The translations under genes and the position numbers were made by a program. The notes under the pieces were generated by a model. That model made no database searches, was not told the DNA's origin, and was given only the letters and a program-made list of their open reading frames with translations. A DNA stretch of 64,000 nucleotides from Planctomycetota bacterium (GTDB lineage Bacteria; Planctomycetota; Phycisphaerae; Phycisphaerales; SM1A02), in the NCBI GenBank assembly GCA_027622195.1, contig JAQBZO010000007.1, positions 1 to 64,000 of the forward strand, given 5' to 3'. Shown piece by piece: positions 37,651 to 48,163 of this stretch. Numbering within the stretch: the stretch's first letter is position 1; each line of letters opens with the position of its first letter.

Positions 37651-39000
37651 CTAAAAAGTGACCGTCGTACGAAGGCCGACGACGAACACATCATCCAATG
37701 TCGGTGCGTTGATTGGCTTCGGGATGAATTGGAAATCGACAGTGAATTGAATGCTCGGAGTGAGTTGAGTGCGCACAAACAACTCGATCAAGTCCTGCGA
37801 CCCCCCTGTGGCAGCCCAACTCGTACCGCCTCCAAGTCCGACGGCGACCGCGCCTTTAGACCCAAAGAGATTTGTGAAGTACACACCCGCCATGGCTTCG
37901 TTTTGAATCGTGGTCACGAGTGGATCGGCGTAGGACCACTGTGCGAACGCCGCGAAGTCTGGCCGGAGTTCTGCGTGCGCGAGGACCCACGCACCAGGGC
38001 GAATCTCGCTGAGCACATCGCCGACCGCATTCACATTGGTCAGACATCCGCCTGCTGCGATTCGGCTTGGGCCTCCGCCAGGATAATCGAGCACGAATCC
38101 AAACTCTGATCCCACAAAGAATCCGCCTGTCGGAATATCTGAGAATCCTGTTGAGTCTGACAATCCACCGACGGGAGAGGTGATGATGGTGTTGATGTAC
38201 GACCACTCGGTGCATTGAATCTGCAGCGCTGCTCCAGGTGCGTAGTTTTGAAAACCGAGTGGAAGGGCATCGGATCCATCGAGCGGAGCCGCGAGGAACA
38301 AAGTGGTTTCATCGTTAGCGTATGGATTCCCATCGATGTAATCATTCGGATCGATCCTTCCGATCGTGGCCAAGACATCGGGTGATCCGAGTTCTTGGAC
38401 GAGCATGAGTCGAAGCCACTTTTCTGATGCCACAGAAAAATCAGCGTCGAGCGTCACGAGCGATCCGATCTGTTCTCCGAGTGGTGGCGAACCGTCCAAG
38501 ACCGAATTCACTCGACCTTGCGCAACGAAACTTGTATGGCCGAGCCCATCAATCTTGCCCAAAGCAACGGTCAATCCAACCTGAAACCGATTGATTCCTG
38601 ATCCTCCGTCGTATCCAGGCAGGTACTTGTTCGCCCACTGATACACAGTCGTGTCATAGATCGCCCACTTGATCCCGTGGTCTGCCGAATACTGCATCAA
38701 GTTTCGTACAGGAGAGAAGGCCAGTTCTGGCCAAAAGGGATCGATCAGGGCGATGTCGGTAGGTTGACCGAGCGTTCCTGGCTGCTCTTTGAGGAGTTCC
38801 AGAGCGTGCGCCGCTGATTCTTTCGAACCGACCTGCGCGACGCCTTCCAAGTTTCGAAACCCTGCGAAATCGCGGAGTGCTCGACACATCACTGGATCGT
38901 CGCGGTCGGGCGGATCAGCATGCGCAACCCTCACGCAGCCGAGCAAGAGCACGAGACAGGACCACGCGCCAATGAGCGTCATGAACTTTCGTTCGGTCAT
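37651..39000 (-). CDS. OprB-like carbohydrate porin / outer membrane beta-barrel
   Basis: Signal peptide; LDYPGGGPSRIAAGG, AHAELRPDFAAFAQWSYADP, C-terminal ...LRTTVTF ending in an aromatic residue. Confidence 0.6.
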   Translation of the reverse strand: MTERKFMTLIGAWSCLVLLLGCVRVAHADPPDRDDPVMCRALRDFAGFRNLEGVAQVGSKESAAHALELLKEQPGTLGQPTDIALIDPFWPELAFSPVRNLMQYSADHGIKWAIYDTTVYQWANKYLPGYDGGSGINRFQVGLTVALGKIDGLGHTSFVAQGRVNSVLDGSPPLGEQIGSLVTLDADFSVASEKWLRLMLVQELGSPDVLATIGRIDPNDYIDGNPYANDETTLFLAAPLDGSDALPLGFQNYAPGAALQIQCTEWSYINTIITSPVGGLSDSTGFSDIPTGGFFVGSEFGFVLDYPGGGPSRIAAGGCLTNVNAVGDVLSEIRPGAWVLAHAELRPDFAAFAQWSYADPLVTTIQNEAMAGVYFTNLFGSKGAVAVGLGGGTSWAATGGSQDLIELFVRTQLTPSIQFTVDFQFIPKPINAPTLDDVFVVGLRTTVTF

Positions 39001-39920
39001 GGGATGCTGCGATCAAGGTTCTCGAGCACAAGAAACACAATGGGGCAATCGGCGCGATCGGTCGTGATTCGCGCAACAATGCGAGTCCAGTATCCGTCTG
39101 CGTCGAAACTGAAGTTGGGCAGGTGTCCACTGTCCGAATCCTCGGCCATGTCTGGATCACTGCAATGTTGCGCCGCGTACGCATCGATCGCAGTCCAGTC
39201 CCAACTGAGCGTTTGTTGAAACGATGGAGCGGCTTCTTCCGATGCGATACACGGGGGATCGCTCGCGAGAATCGAAAACGGCTCATTGTCTTCTGAGACC
39301 AAGATCATCCGCCCGCAATCAGTCTCCTCTCCCGTCACGCGCCGAACCAGGCCTGGCGCAGGATGCATCGATCCACCCACTTCAAACTTCAATTCAAGTG
39401 GAGGACCAGGCCGCGCACTCTTTCCCTCTTCCTCAACAATGAACTGAATCGTCTGGGTTTTTCCACCCCAGCTGACCCACGGCTCAATCGTGGCGGTGAA
39501 GGCGCGTCGTTCACCGGGCGCGATGTCGAATGATGGTGGCAGATCGCTTGAGGTGCATCCGCATGTGGCACTCCAGTGAATCACCCTCAGAAGCGTCTCT
39601 CCATCATTGACCAATTCGGCGCGCGTCGAAAGGATGCGCGGAACCTCGCATGGAGTCCACAATCCCAAATCAACTTCGGGCGGTTGAATCGACATTCGAG
39701 GAGGAGGTTCGACTGGACCGGGCACTCTCGGACTCGGCGCACCGAGTGTCATGAGGAGCAAGGTGTCGGACGACAGCACCACGATGGCGACGACCATCAC
39801 GACTGTCGCACAAGCAAGGGTGAGCTTCACCACAGGACTCAACGAACTGCGTCGTGGTGTTGTTTCTGAATCACCCAACTCCTTCAACCTTCCACCCACC
39901 TCTGTAGTTGGCGCGGACAA
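38997..39920 (-). CDS. Membrane-anchored DUF1573-like protein
   Basis: N-terminal TM segment; LVNDGETLLRVIHWSATCGCTSSDLPPSFDIAPGERRAFTATIE. Confidence 0.65.
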   Translation of the reverse strand: MSAPTTEVGGRLKELGDSETTPRRSSLSPVVKLTLACATVVMVVAIVVLSSDTLLLMTLGAPSPRVPGPVEPPPRMSIQPPEVDLGLWTPCEVPRILSTRAELVNDGETLLRVIHWSATCGCTSSDLPPSFDIAPGERRAFTATIEPWVSWGGKTQTIQFIVEEEGKSARPGPPLELKFEVGGSMHPAPGLVRRVTGEETDCGRMILVSEDNEPFSILASDPPCIASEEAAPSFQQTLSWDWTAIDAYAAQHCSDPDMAEDSDSGHLPNFSFDADGYWTRIVARITTDRADCPIVFLVLENLDRSIP

Positions 39921-41256
39921 GTGACTGCGCTGCGGGATTGTTGAAAGTCATCTCTTTTGCATTCCAAGCCAGCGTTGGCCCCGGATTCAATCCACCCACC
40001 ACTCCGCAAAGCACAATCTCGGTCATCGGTCCGCTGAATGAGAATGGAGTTCGCGTCGTGCCACTTCCCATGCACGCATCAACCCATTCATGCCAGTGAT
40101 CGATGGGGGCGAGTTCGGGCGGAGTGAATGCAGGCTTCTCTCCGGGGCAGAACACATGCACATCACCAGGATGACACACCACCAATGTTCCGCGCTCGCA
40201 CACAAAAATGGTGGCTCCATCACTCGAACGCTTGGGCATATCGAAGTCCGCTGGCACATGTGGAATCGCAGCTGGCGCAGGAACTCGACCTCCGTCGTAC
40301 CAATAAATCGAGAACGGCTTCCCACCCGATGCGGCATTCCCCTCAAATCCAATTTCCACTGTTTCGCTCAGTGGGAACTGATCGCTTGTGAGATCTGAGA
40401 CATCCCCGCGCACCGTGATGGGCGCGGTCAACTTGAGTGCCTTCGCGGGCGCATCGAAGAAGTGGCACGCCATGTCTCCGAGTGCTCCCGTTCCAAAATC
40501 GCGGAATCCACGCCACTTGAAGGGTGCATAGGTGGCCTCCTTGAACGGTCGCATCGCAGCAACATTGATCCAACTCTCCCAGTCGAGATTGGCTGGCACA
40601 GGATCGGATCCCACTGGACGCGGTTCTCCTTGCGGCCACCAACCCGCAGGACGATTCGTCCAGATATGCACGGCAGAGACAGGACCAAGAACGCCCGACT
40701 CAATCCACGCCATCGCGAGTCGTCGTCCAACATTCGCGTGGTTTTGAATTCCCATCTGCGTGACCACGCGACTCTTGTCAGCCACTTCGCGCATCATGCG
40801 CGCCTCGTGCAGATTGTGCGTGAGCGGTTTTTGACAATACACATGCTTGCCAAGTCGCATCGCTTGCACCGCCACGGGAGCGTGCGCGTGGTCTGGAGTT
40901 GAGACCACCACGGCATCAACCGATCCACCCATCGCCGCGAGGAATGCGCGGTAATCGGTGAAGCATGATGCGTCGTCGACCTGATACGCGATTGCCGTCT
41001 TCTTGAGAGTGTCGCGGTTCACATCGCAGAGCGCAGTGACCTTGACCCCAGGATGCGAAGCAATGCTGCGCAGATCGGTCGCGCCCATTCCGCCGCATCC
41101 AACACATCCCACTTGCAACCTGCCATTCAACCCGCGAGATGAAGCGAATCGTTGTGGCAGCAGGAGCGTTGTGGCACCAATCGCACCAACGGTCAGGATG
41201 AATCGTCGGCGAGTGAATTCCGAAAGAGTTGGTTGGATATGGTGGATCTTCGACAT
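39871..41256 (-). CDS. Gfo/Idh/MocA-family oxidoreductase
   Basis: Tat-like RRRFILTVGAIGATTLL; VGCVGCGGMGATDLRSIASHPGVKVTALCDV; ADHAHAPVAVQAMRLGKHVYCQKPLTHNLHEARMM. Confidence 0.92.
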   Translation of the reverse strand: MSKIHHIQPTLSEFTRRRFILTVGAIGATTLLLPQRFASSRGLNGRLQVGCVGCGGMGATDLRSIASHPGVKVTALCDVNRDTLKKTAIAYQVDDASCFTDYRAFLAAMGGSVDAVVVSTPDHAHAPVAVQAMRLGKHVYCQKPLTHNLHEARMMREVADKSRVVTQMGIQNHANVGRRLAMAWIESGVLGPVSAVHIWTNRPAGWWPQGEPRPVGSDPVPANLDWESWINVAAMRPFKEATYAPFKWRGFRDFGTGALGDMACHFFDAPAKALKLTAPITVRGDVSDLTSDQFPLSETVEIGFEGNAASGGKPFSIYWYDGGRVPAPAAIPHVPADFDMPKRSSDGATIFVCERGTLVVCHPGDVHVFCPGEKPAFTPPELAPIDHWHEWVDACMGSGTTRTPFSFSGPMTEIVLCGVVGGLNPGPTLAWNAKEMTFNNPAAQSLVRANYRGGWKVEGVG

Positions 41257-41320
41257 GGCTTAATCTCCTAGAGGGTGGAGCGTAGTCCTGCTTTCGTAGA
41301 CAGGGAGCAGTGCGATGCGG

Positions 41321-42463
41321 TCAAGAAGTCAAAAATCTCTTTGGCGACAAGAAACCAAGAGGCAGCGTGGTCGTCCCCATGGTCACGAAGTCAGCCATCG
41401 CCTCGCCGACCACGGGCATGAACTTGAATCCGTGTCCAGAAAAACCTGATGCCACAAAAATGCGCGCGCGCTCGCCGCGAGCGCCAATCATGAAGTGTGA
41501 ATCGGGAGAGTTGGAATACAAACATGTTGCCGTTGCGCCAACGGGACCGGCACATCCTGGCACACGTCGCTTCACGGATTGGGCAATCTCGAGACACTCA
41601 CTCTCGGTCGCGTCGATGCGTGGCGCGTTGGGGTCCACGATGGTCCCGATGACATGCCTCGCCACTTTGAGTCCTGCGGGGAGTGTTTGATCATCGCCGA
41701 CGGGGCATCCATATAAAAAACCTTCTGGAGCATCAAGACAAAATGTCGGAAGAGTCCCCTCGCGCGCCGCGTGAGCGTCATCGGAGTCGATCCATGCGAT
41801 CACCTGTCGCGTGACGCGAATCGGTGCGCGGGGCCACGGCGCAAGTCGATCGCTCCACGCCCCAGCAGTCACGACAACTCGATCGGCATGAAGCTCTGCA
41901 CTCTCTGTGGTGACCACCACGCCGTCAACTCGCTCCTCTATAGAACGCACGGCAACAGACTCACGCACGGTGGCGCCGTTTTGCTCTGCAATCTCGAGCG
42001 CAGCGAAGACTGCTTGTTCAGGTCTTGCGAATCCTGCCGTCGGTTCGAAATAGCCGACCCAATTGGATTCCATCGCAAACATCGGAAACCGTGCGGTGAC
42101 TTCCGCAGCAGTCCAGTCGGAGTGGTCAATGCGAAATCGTTTCGCAGAGTCAGAGGTGCGAGAGACGACTTCGGACCCACGGGGTCCTCCGATGAGAAGT
42201 CCCGTCTCGTGAACAATTCGTCTCCCCGACAACTGTTCGAGTGCCATCCAGCCCGCCCTCGCACGCAGCAACAACGGCACATAGTCATCGTGCTCGAAGT
42301 ACGCGGTTCGAATGACGCGCGATTGTCCGTGCGAAGACCCCCGATCATGGCCGCGCGAGAACTGCTCGAGTCCAAGGGGGCGGACTCCACGCAGCGCAAG
42401 GTGACAGAGCGTCGACGAACCCATCGTGCCAAGTCCAATAACTATGCAGGGCCACCGCTCCAT
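41321..42463 (-). CDS. Sarcosine oxidase / N-methyltryptophan oxidase-like FAD oxidoreductase
   Basis: CIVIGLGTMGSSTLCHLALRGVRPLGLEQFSRGHDRGSSHGQSRVIRTAYFEH; FVASGFSGHGFKFMPVVGE. Confidence 0.9.
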   Translation of the reverse strand: MERWPCIVIGLGTMGSSTLCHLALRGVRPLGLEQFSRGHDRGSSHGQSRVIRTAYFEHDDYVPLLLRARAGWMALEQLSGRRIVHETGLLIGGPRGSEVVSRTSDSAKRFRIDHSDWTAAEVTARFPMFAMESNWVGYFEPTAGFARPEQAVFAALEIAEQNGATVRESVAVRSIEERVDGVVVTTESAELHADRVVVTAGAWSDRLAPWPRAPIRVTRQVIAWIDSDDAHAAREGTLPTFCLDAPEGFLYGCPVGDDQTLPAGLKVARHVIGTIVDPNAPRIDATESECLEIAQSVKRRVPGCAGPVGATATCLYSNSPDSHFMIGARGERARIFVASGFSGHGFKFMPVVGEAMADFVTMGTTTLPLGFLSPKRFLTS

Positions 42464-42524
42464 GAGGGCAGACTATCCCGAGCCTGATCGAACATGCACT
42501 CCGAGGTACCATAGACCGTTCGCG

Positions 42525-44429
42525 ATGTCGCACGAAATCGCCGATTCATCCCACTCCAACGCCCGCTCTAGGATCGGCACGATCAAGCCGGGATTGGTCA
42601 TCGCCGCGGTCGGAGTGGTCTTCGGCGACATCGGAACGAGCCCCCTTTACGCGCTTGAAGAGTGCTTTGACTCGGTGCACGGCGTCGCGCCAGACACCGC
42701 GAATGTGCTCGGCGTTCTCGGACTCGTCTTCTGGTCACTCGTCCTCGTGATCGGCGTCAAGTATTGCCTCTTCTTGCTCAAAGCTCACAACAAAGGTGAG
42801 GGCGGCATTTTCGCACTCTTGGGACTGCTCATTCCAAAGGGCAGAGGATTCGCATCGGCAGGACGATGGATCGTCCTCGGTGCAATCGCGGGAAGCGCCC
42901 TCCTCTACGCAGACGGCGTCATCACTCCAGCCATCTCAGTTTTGTCGGCCGTGGAAGGACTCCAACAACTTTCGCCGAAACTCAACCCGTTCATCGTCCC
43001 CATCACCATCGCCATCATCATCCTGATTTTTTCGATGCAGCAATTGGGGACGGGACGAATCGGAAGACTCTTCGGTCCCATCATGCTCCTTTGGTTCATC
43101 GCCATCGGCGTATGCGGCGTCTTGGGAATCATGCGAGCACCGATCGTGTTGGAGGGAATCAATCCGATCCACGCGCTCCACCTCGCGCAGACGAATCCAC
43201 TCGGAACATTCTTGATCTTGGGAAGCGTCATGCTCTGCGTGACTGGTGGCGAAGCGCTTTACGCAGACCTCGGGCACTTTGGACGCAAGCCGATGATCGC
43301 ATCGTGGTACGCGATTGTCCTCCCGTCGCTCCTTCTCAACTACTTCGGACAGGGAGCGGTCATTCACCTTAATCCAGCGGCAGCAGCTGATCCCTTCTTC
43401 GCCCTTGTACCGAAGGATTTCATGCTCCCGATGATCATTCTCGCGGCAAGCGCGGCAGTCATCGCGTCCCAGTCGATCATCACGGGGGTGTTTTCCCTCA
43501 CTCAAGGAGCCGTTGCTCTGGGAATACTTCCTCGCCTTCGGATCATCCATACAAGCGAACATGGCGGACAAGTCTTCGTGCCATCAGCCAATGTTCTTTG
43601 CGGCATCGCCTGCGTGCTACTCGTCATCACCTTTCGCACTTCAGATTCTCTCGCCCATGCGTACGGACTCTCAGTCGCTGCGGGCATGGTCACTGTGACG
43701 CTTCTCTATGCGATCTATAAGGCAAGAACGTCCTGGTCACCGCTGCAAGTCTGGCTCTTCCTCGGTTGTTTCTTGACGATTGACTTGCTCTTCTTGAGTG
43801 CGAGCATGCTCAAGATTCCTGCGGGTGGATGGGTCACCATCTTGATGGCGATCACTCTCTTCACCATCATGCGCGTGTGGACGGCAGGTCGAATGGTGCT
43901 CGCAAGCAGGTTCGCAAACCAATCGATTCCTCTCGATCAACTGATCAACAGCCTTCAGAATCATCCGCCCGTTCGTGTTTCAGGTACCGCCATCTTCCTG
44001 ACACCCATCTCGAACGGGGTGCCTCCCACATTGCTGCACCACCTCAAGCACATGAAGGTGCTGCATGCCCAAGTCGCCATTCTCAGCATTGTGCCGAGCG
44101 AAGAGCCCTATGTTGAAGATGATTCCCGACTCGAGGTTGAACCGCTGCGCGAAGGATTCTGGAAAATCAAAGCCCACATGGGATTCCTTGACCAGCTCGA
44201 TGTTCCAGCGCTCGTGCGACAAGCGGCAGACAGCGGGTTCATCACCGCCGAAGGAAACACAACTTACTTCTTGGGTCGAACCATCGTGACGGCACGCGGA
44301 ACCTGCAAACTTTCTCGCCTCTCGAAACGATTGTTCTGCGCACTCGCGAGCATGTCGAGTTCGAATCCTCTCTACTTCGCGATTCCGCCAGGCCGCATGG
44401 TTGAACTCGGCATCCAAGTCGACTTGTAA
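42525..44429 (+). CDS. kup: KUP-family potassium uptake protein
   Basis: AAVGVVFGDIGTSPLYALEECF; KYCLFLLKAHNKGEGGIFALLGLL; MLCVTGGEALYADLGHFGRKPM. Confidence 0.95.
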   Translation: MSHEIADSSHSNARSRIGTIKPGLVIAAVGVVFGDIGTSPLYALEECFDSVHGVAPDTANVLGVLGLVFWSLVLVIGVKYCLFLLKAHNKGEGGIFALLGLLIPKGRGFASAGRWIVLGAIAGSALLYADGVITPAISVLSAVEGLQQLSPKLNPFIVPITIAIIILIFSMQQLGTGRIGRLFGPIMLLWFIAIGVCGVLGIMRAPIVLEGINPIHALHLAQTNPLGTFLILGSVMLCVTGGEALYADLGHFGRKPMIASWYAIVLPSLLLNYFGQGAVIHLNPAAAADPFFALVPKDFMLPMIILAASAAVIASQSIITGVFSLTQGAVALGILPRLRIIHTSEHGGQVFVPSANVLCGIACVLLVITFRTSDSLAHAYGLSVAAGMVTVTLLYAIYKARTSWSPLQVWLFLGCFLTIDLLFLSASMLKIPAGGWVTILMAITLFTIMRVWTAGRMVLASRFANQSIPLDQLINSLQNHPPVRVSGTAIFLTPISNGVPPTLLHHLKHMKVLHAQVAILSIVPSEEPYVEDDSRLEVEPLREGFWKIKAHMGFLDQLDVPALVRQAADSGFITAEGNTTYFLGRTIVTARGTCKLSRLSKRLFCALASMSSSNPLYFAIPPGRMVELGIQVDL

Positions 44430-44443
44430 CCTCTCACCGAGCC

Positions 44444-45379
44444 ATGGACATCGCCCATTTCAATCTTTGGATCGGATTCCTCGCCGTCGCGGCGCTGCTC
44501 ATCGCCATCGACATGATTTCGTCAAGGCGACTTCACGAAGTTTCAATTCGCATGGCGGCGTTGCATTTGGCTGGATGGATCGCGGCGGCAACGGGTATTG
44601 GAATCGCCACCTACTTCTTGATGACCCCTCTCGCAGCGGCACAGTATGCCACTGCGTACTTGGTCGAGATCGCCCTCTCGGTCGACAATGTCTTCGTCTT
44701 CGCCGTGATTTTTGCTGCCTTCAAGACCACTGCCTCGGCTCAGCGCCGCGCCCTCTTGTGGGGCGTTGTCGGCGCGATCGTCCTTCGAGCACTCTGCATC
44801 CTCGGAGGGATCGCACTCCTGAATGAATTCGATTGGTTGAAGTTCCTCTTCGGAGCAATCCTCGTTCTTACCGCGATCAAACTGCTCGTCCAATCGGCCG
44901 AGCCCGCCCACGTCGCGGACAACGGGATGGTCCGTTTTTTCAAGCGGGTGATCCCACTTTCAGATGACTACGACGGCGATAAGTTCTTTACCAGACTCGC
45001 GGGATCATCCAAGCGCGTTGCAACACCGTTGCTTCTCGTCGTGTTGGTCATCGAGTTCAGCGATCTTGTCTTTGCCATCGATTCGATCCCAGCGGTCATC
45101 GGCATCACGAACGAACCATTGATCGCCTTCAGTTCGAACATCATGGCGATTCTTGGACTTCGCGCCCTGTACTTCGTCGTGGCTGGAGTGCTCCATTCAT
45201 TCGAGTCGCTGAAGTATGGGCTCTCGTTGGTCCTCCTGCTCATCGGCATCAAACTCTTTGTAGAGCCGATGGGATTCCATGTCGAACCAATGTGGATGCT
45301 CGCTGGTATCGGATCGATTCTCGGGGCGAATGCGTTGATCGCCCTCCTCCCCGCGCGTCCAAGTGGCTCGCACCAATAA
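44444..45379 (+). CDS. TerC/Alx-family integral membrane protein
   Basis: AYLVEIALSVDNVFVFAVIFAAF; FSDLVFAIDSIPAVIGITNEPLIAFSSNIMAILGLRALYF. Confidence 0.92.
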   Translation: MDIAHFNLWIGFLAVAALLIAIDMISSRRLHEVSIRMAALHLAGWIAAATGIGIATYFLMTPLAAAQYATAYLVEIALSVDNVFVFAVIFAAFKTTASAQRRALLWGVVGAIVLRALCILGGIALLNEFDWLKFLFGAILVLTAIKLLVQSAEPAHVADNGMVRFFKRVIPLSDDYDGDKFFTRLAGSSKRVATPLLLVVLVIEFSDLVFAIDSIPAVIGITNEPLIAFSSNIMAILGLRALYFVVAGVLHSFESLKYGLSLVLLLIGIKLFVEPMGFHVEPMWMLAGIGSILGANALIALLPARPSGSHQ

Positions 45380-45422
45380 CTTGTTCGCTGTTTTGGGGAG
45401 GTTCGTTGCTACACTGACCTCG

Positions 45423-47192
45423 ATGATCCGCTTGAGCAACCATTCCGGCATCACATGGGCTGCGGCTCTGGTTGGATTGCTCTTCTTGGCGTCATGCGAT
45501 GACGGATCGTCGACGGCAACGAACGGTTCGCCGGACTCGGTCGACGGATCGCCCCTCGGCAGCGGTGCGCAAGCGACCTCTCTTCTCAAGCAAATGAGTC
45601 AACGAGAACCCCTCGCGATTTCGGCCGCCGAAGTCATCCGAATCTTGGTTCCTGCAGCACGGGCGGGGAACGACGATGCCGCCCTCGCCGCCGCGCACAT
45701 TCTGCTTCACGGCGAAGGAGTGCCCGTCGATCGCTCACTCGGACAGACAATGCTCGAAATCGCCGCGACTCGTGGCTCTGGCGAAGCGGCCTATCGTCTC
45801 TCAGCGTCGATCGCAGAGTTGAGTCCAGAGGGATGGAAGGATGCAGCATCGCGCCAATGGGAATCTCGCGCTGCCGAATTGAATCATCCTGCCGCACTTC
45901 GAACTCTGGCGAATCACACCTTCGAAGAGACTGATCCGAAAACGCAAAGTGATGCGGCGATCGCACTTCTTGTGAGAGCTGCCGATGCTGGAGATTCCAT
46001 CGCTCAGTTCCAGCTCGCAGCGCGACTCTTGCGTGGTGATGGCATCGCACACGACGCGCCTCGAGCAATCTCTTTACTTGAACTGGCATCGCGCGAGGAT
46101 GTCCTTGAAGCGCAAATCCTTCTCGCGGTCACACTCGATGAGGGCGTCTTCACGGATCGTGATCCCACGAGTGCCGTGGGTTGGTACTTGCTTGCAGGTG
46201 CAGCGGGCAACCCGATGGCTCAGTTGCGTGTGGCGCAGATGTATCGCGATGGAGATGGACTGACACCTGATGCGGTTCAAGCCGCTGAATGGTTCGCGAA
46301 GGCCGCTGCACAGGGTGCTCCACGCGCGGAAGCTGCTCTGGGCGCGCTCTACTCAACGGGAACTGGAGTGCAGCGCGATGGTGCTGTAGCAGAGAAATAT
46401 CTTCGCTCCGCCGCCGAAAAAGGCGACCGCGAATCACAACTCATGCTCGGTCGCCTCTATCAAACGGGCGATGTATTCGCCGCCAACATGCGCGATAGTG
46501 CGTATTGGTTCAGCCAAGCAGTGCGTGACGGAGACCAAGATGCGCAGTATGAACTCGCACGCATGTTCGTTCACGGATCAGGCGTTGAAAGAGATCCTGT
46601 CGAGGCCGCGCGACTCTTTGGACTTTCATCAGCACAAGGAAATCCAGAGGCTTGTTTCGCGATGGGCACGATGCACGAGTTCGGAGAAGTGCTCCCCCGT
46701 TCGGATGCTGAAGCACTCAAGATGTACGAAATCGCTTGCGCTGATGAGATTCCCGATGCGCACTATGGCATCGCTCGAGTCATTCTGCGCAGCGCTCGCT
46801 CCACGGCGATGGAACGAGAAGCGGCTCCGCATCTGCTCTTCGCAGCAGAGCGCGGACTCGACGGCGCGCAACTTGATCTTGGACGCATGTGCCGCGACGG
46901 ACGCGGTGTCGGATACGACCGCGTTGCTGCGTACGCCTGGATGAATCTCGCCGCAGGCATCGGCAACGGGCAGGCCGCTCGCGAACGGGATGTCCTGGCG
47001 CCATTGATGAGCCAATCCGAGATTGGTGCTGCTCAGCAAGTCAGTCTCACGCTGCTCAAGGTCACACCCGACGAAGCGCAAGCCAATCGATTGCGATTCC
47101 GTCCACCTGGACAAAACCGCGCGGGCGGAGACAAGCAGTTGACTGCTCCTTATGGCCGCGGTTCGTCGCGCTCTCGCAACCATTCCAAATGA
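45423..47192 (+). CDS. Sel1-like repeat lipoprotein
   Basis: LLFLASCDDG lipobox; repeated AxxGxxxAQxxLAxxxxxGxGVxxDxxxA motifs. Confidence 0.88.
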   Translation: MIRLSNHSGITWAAALVGLLFLASCDDGSSTATNGSPDSVDGSPLGSGAQATSLLKQMSQREPLAISAAEVIRILVPAARAGNDDAALAAAHILLHGEGVPVDRSLGQTMLEIAATRGSGEAAYRLSASIAELSPEGWKDAASRQWESRAAELNHPAALRTLANHTFEETDPKTQSDAAIALLVRAADAGDSIAQFQLAARLLRGDGIAHDAPRAISLLELASREDVLEAQILLAVTLDEGVFTDRDPTSAVGWYLLAGAAGNPMAQLRVAQMYRDGDGLTPDAVQAAEWFAKAAAQGAPRAEAALGALYSTGTGVQRDGAVAEKYLRSAAEKGDRESQLMLGRLYQTGDVFAANMRDSAYWFSQAVRDGDQDAQYELARMFVHGSGVERDPVEAARLFGLSSAQGNPEACFAMGTMHEFGEVLPRSDAEALKMYEIACADEIPDAHYGIARVILRSARSTAMEREAAPHLLFAAERGLDGAQLDLGRMCRDGRGVGYDRVAAYAWMNLAAGIGNGQAARERDVLAPLMSQSEIGAAQQVSLTLLKVTPDEAQANRLRFRPPGQNRAGGDKQLTAPYGRGSSRSRNHSK

Positions 47193-48163
47193 ATGCAACG
47201 CAGTGCTCCCTCTTCGGGGATGACGACCTATCGAAACATCGTCCCGTCGCACTTGCACCCATTGATCCCGAAGTCACACGACTCGCTTCCGCGTTGCCTC
47301 GGTTCATTCGTCTGGGAACAAGTTCGTGGTCCTTCCCAGGTTGGCGAGGGATGATTTGGGATCGATCCACTTCAGAGTCAACACTCGCCCGCGCTGGTCT
47401 TGGTGTGTATGCGAGTCATCCACTCCTTCGCACCGTTGGCATCGACAAAACTTTTTACCGCCCACCGATCGAGCGCGATCTTCGGCAGATGGCGGAGCAG
47501 GTGCCAGACGACTTTCGCTTCTTGATGAAGGTTCCAGAAGTCATCGTCTCGAAGCGACCCATGCATGGAGAGGCGCAGTTCCTCGATGTCCGTTTTGCCT
47601 GTGAACACGTAGTGGATCCATTCATCAATGGACTCGGCTCGAAGGGAGGACCACTCCTCTTTCAGTTTCCACCGCTTGGACTTCGCACGCTCGATACTGC
47701 AAAGCAGATGACCGACGACATCGGCGCATTCTTGCGGCAACTTCCGCGCGGACCGCTGTATGCCGTTGAAGTGCGCGATGCGATTCTCTTGGGTACTCCG
47801 TGGAGTGATATGTTGCGGAGTGCCGGCGCCGTGCATTGCTACAACGTCCATCCGACGATGCCGACTCCCATTGAACAGATGCGCCAATCCCCTCCTGAGC
47901 CATCTGCACCCATCGTGTGTCGATGGATGCTGCATGGAACCCTCACCTACGACGAAGCGGTCACGCGCTACGAACCGTTCGATCGGATGGTCGACCCAGA
48001 CCCAGTGTCTCGAGATGCCTTCGCAGCAATACTCGCTCGTGCATCGCAACAAGGGCGCGAGACCTTCCTCATTATCAACAACAAGGCTGAGGGGAGCGCG
48101 CCGCTCTCGATCGCACTGCTCGCCAAAGCCATTCTCGCGCGTGGGGGTACGCTGCGCTCATGA
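47189..48163 (+). CDS. DUF72 (YecE-like) protein
   Basis: RLGTSSWSFPGWRGMIW...LRTVGIDKTFYRPP; DDFRFLMKVPEVI; ATGA overlap with the preceding gene. Confidence 0.85.
   Translation: MNATQCSLFGDDDLSKHRPVALAPIDPEVTRLASALPRFIRLGTSSWSFPGWRGMIWDRSTSESTLARAGLGVYASHPLLRTVGIDKTFYRPPIERDLRQMAEQVPDDFRFLMKVPEVIVSKRPMHGEAQFLDVRFACEHVVDPFINGLGSKGGPLLFQFPPLGLRTLDTAKQMTDDIGAFLRQLPRGPLYAVEVRDAILLGTPWSDMLRSAGAVHCYNVHPTMPTPIEQMRQSPPEPSAPIVCRWMLHGTLTYDEAVTRYEPFDRMVDPDPVSRDAFAAILARASQQGRETFLIINNKAEGSAPLSIALLAKAILARGGTLRS

Noticed and set aside
45423-47192. CRISPR- or repeat-like periodicity in the Sel1 gene
   Set aside because: Periodicity is at protein level (Sel1 repeats), not DNA direct repeats with spacers.
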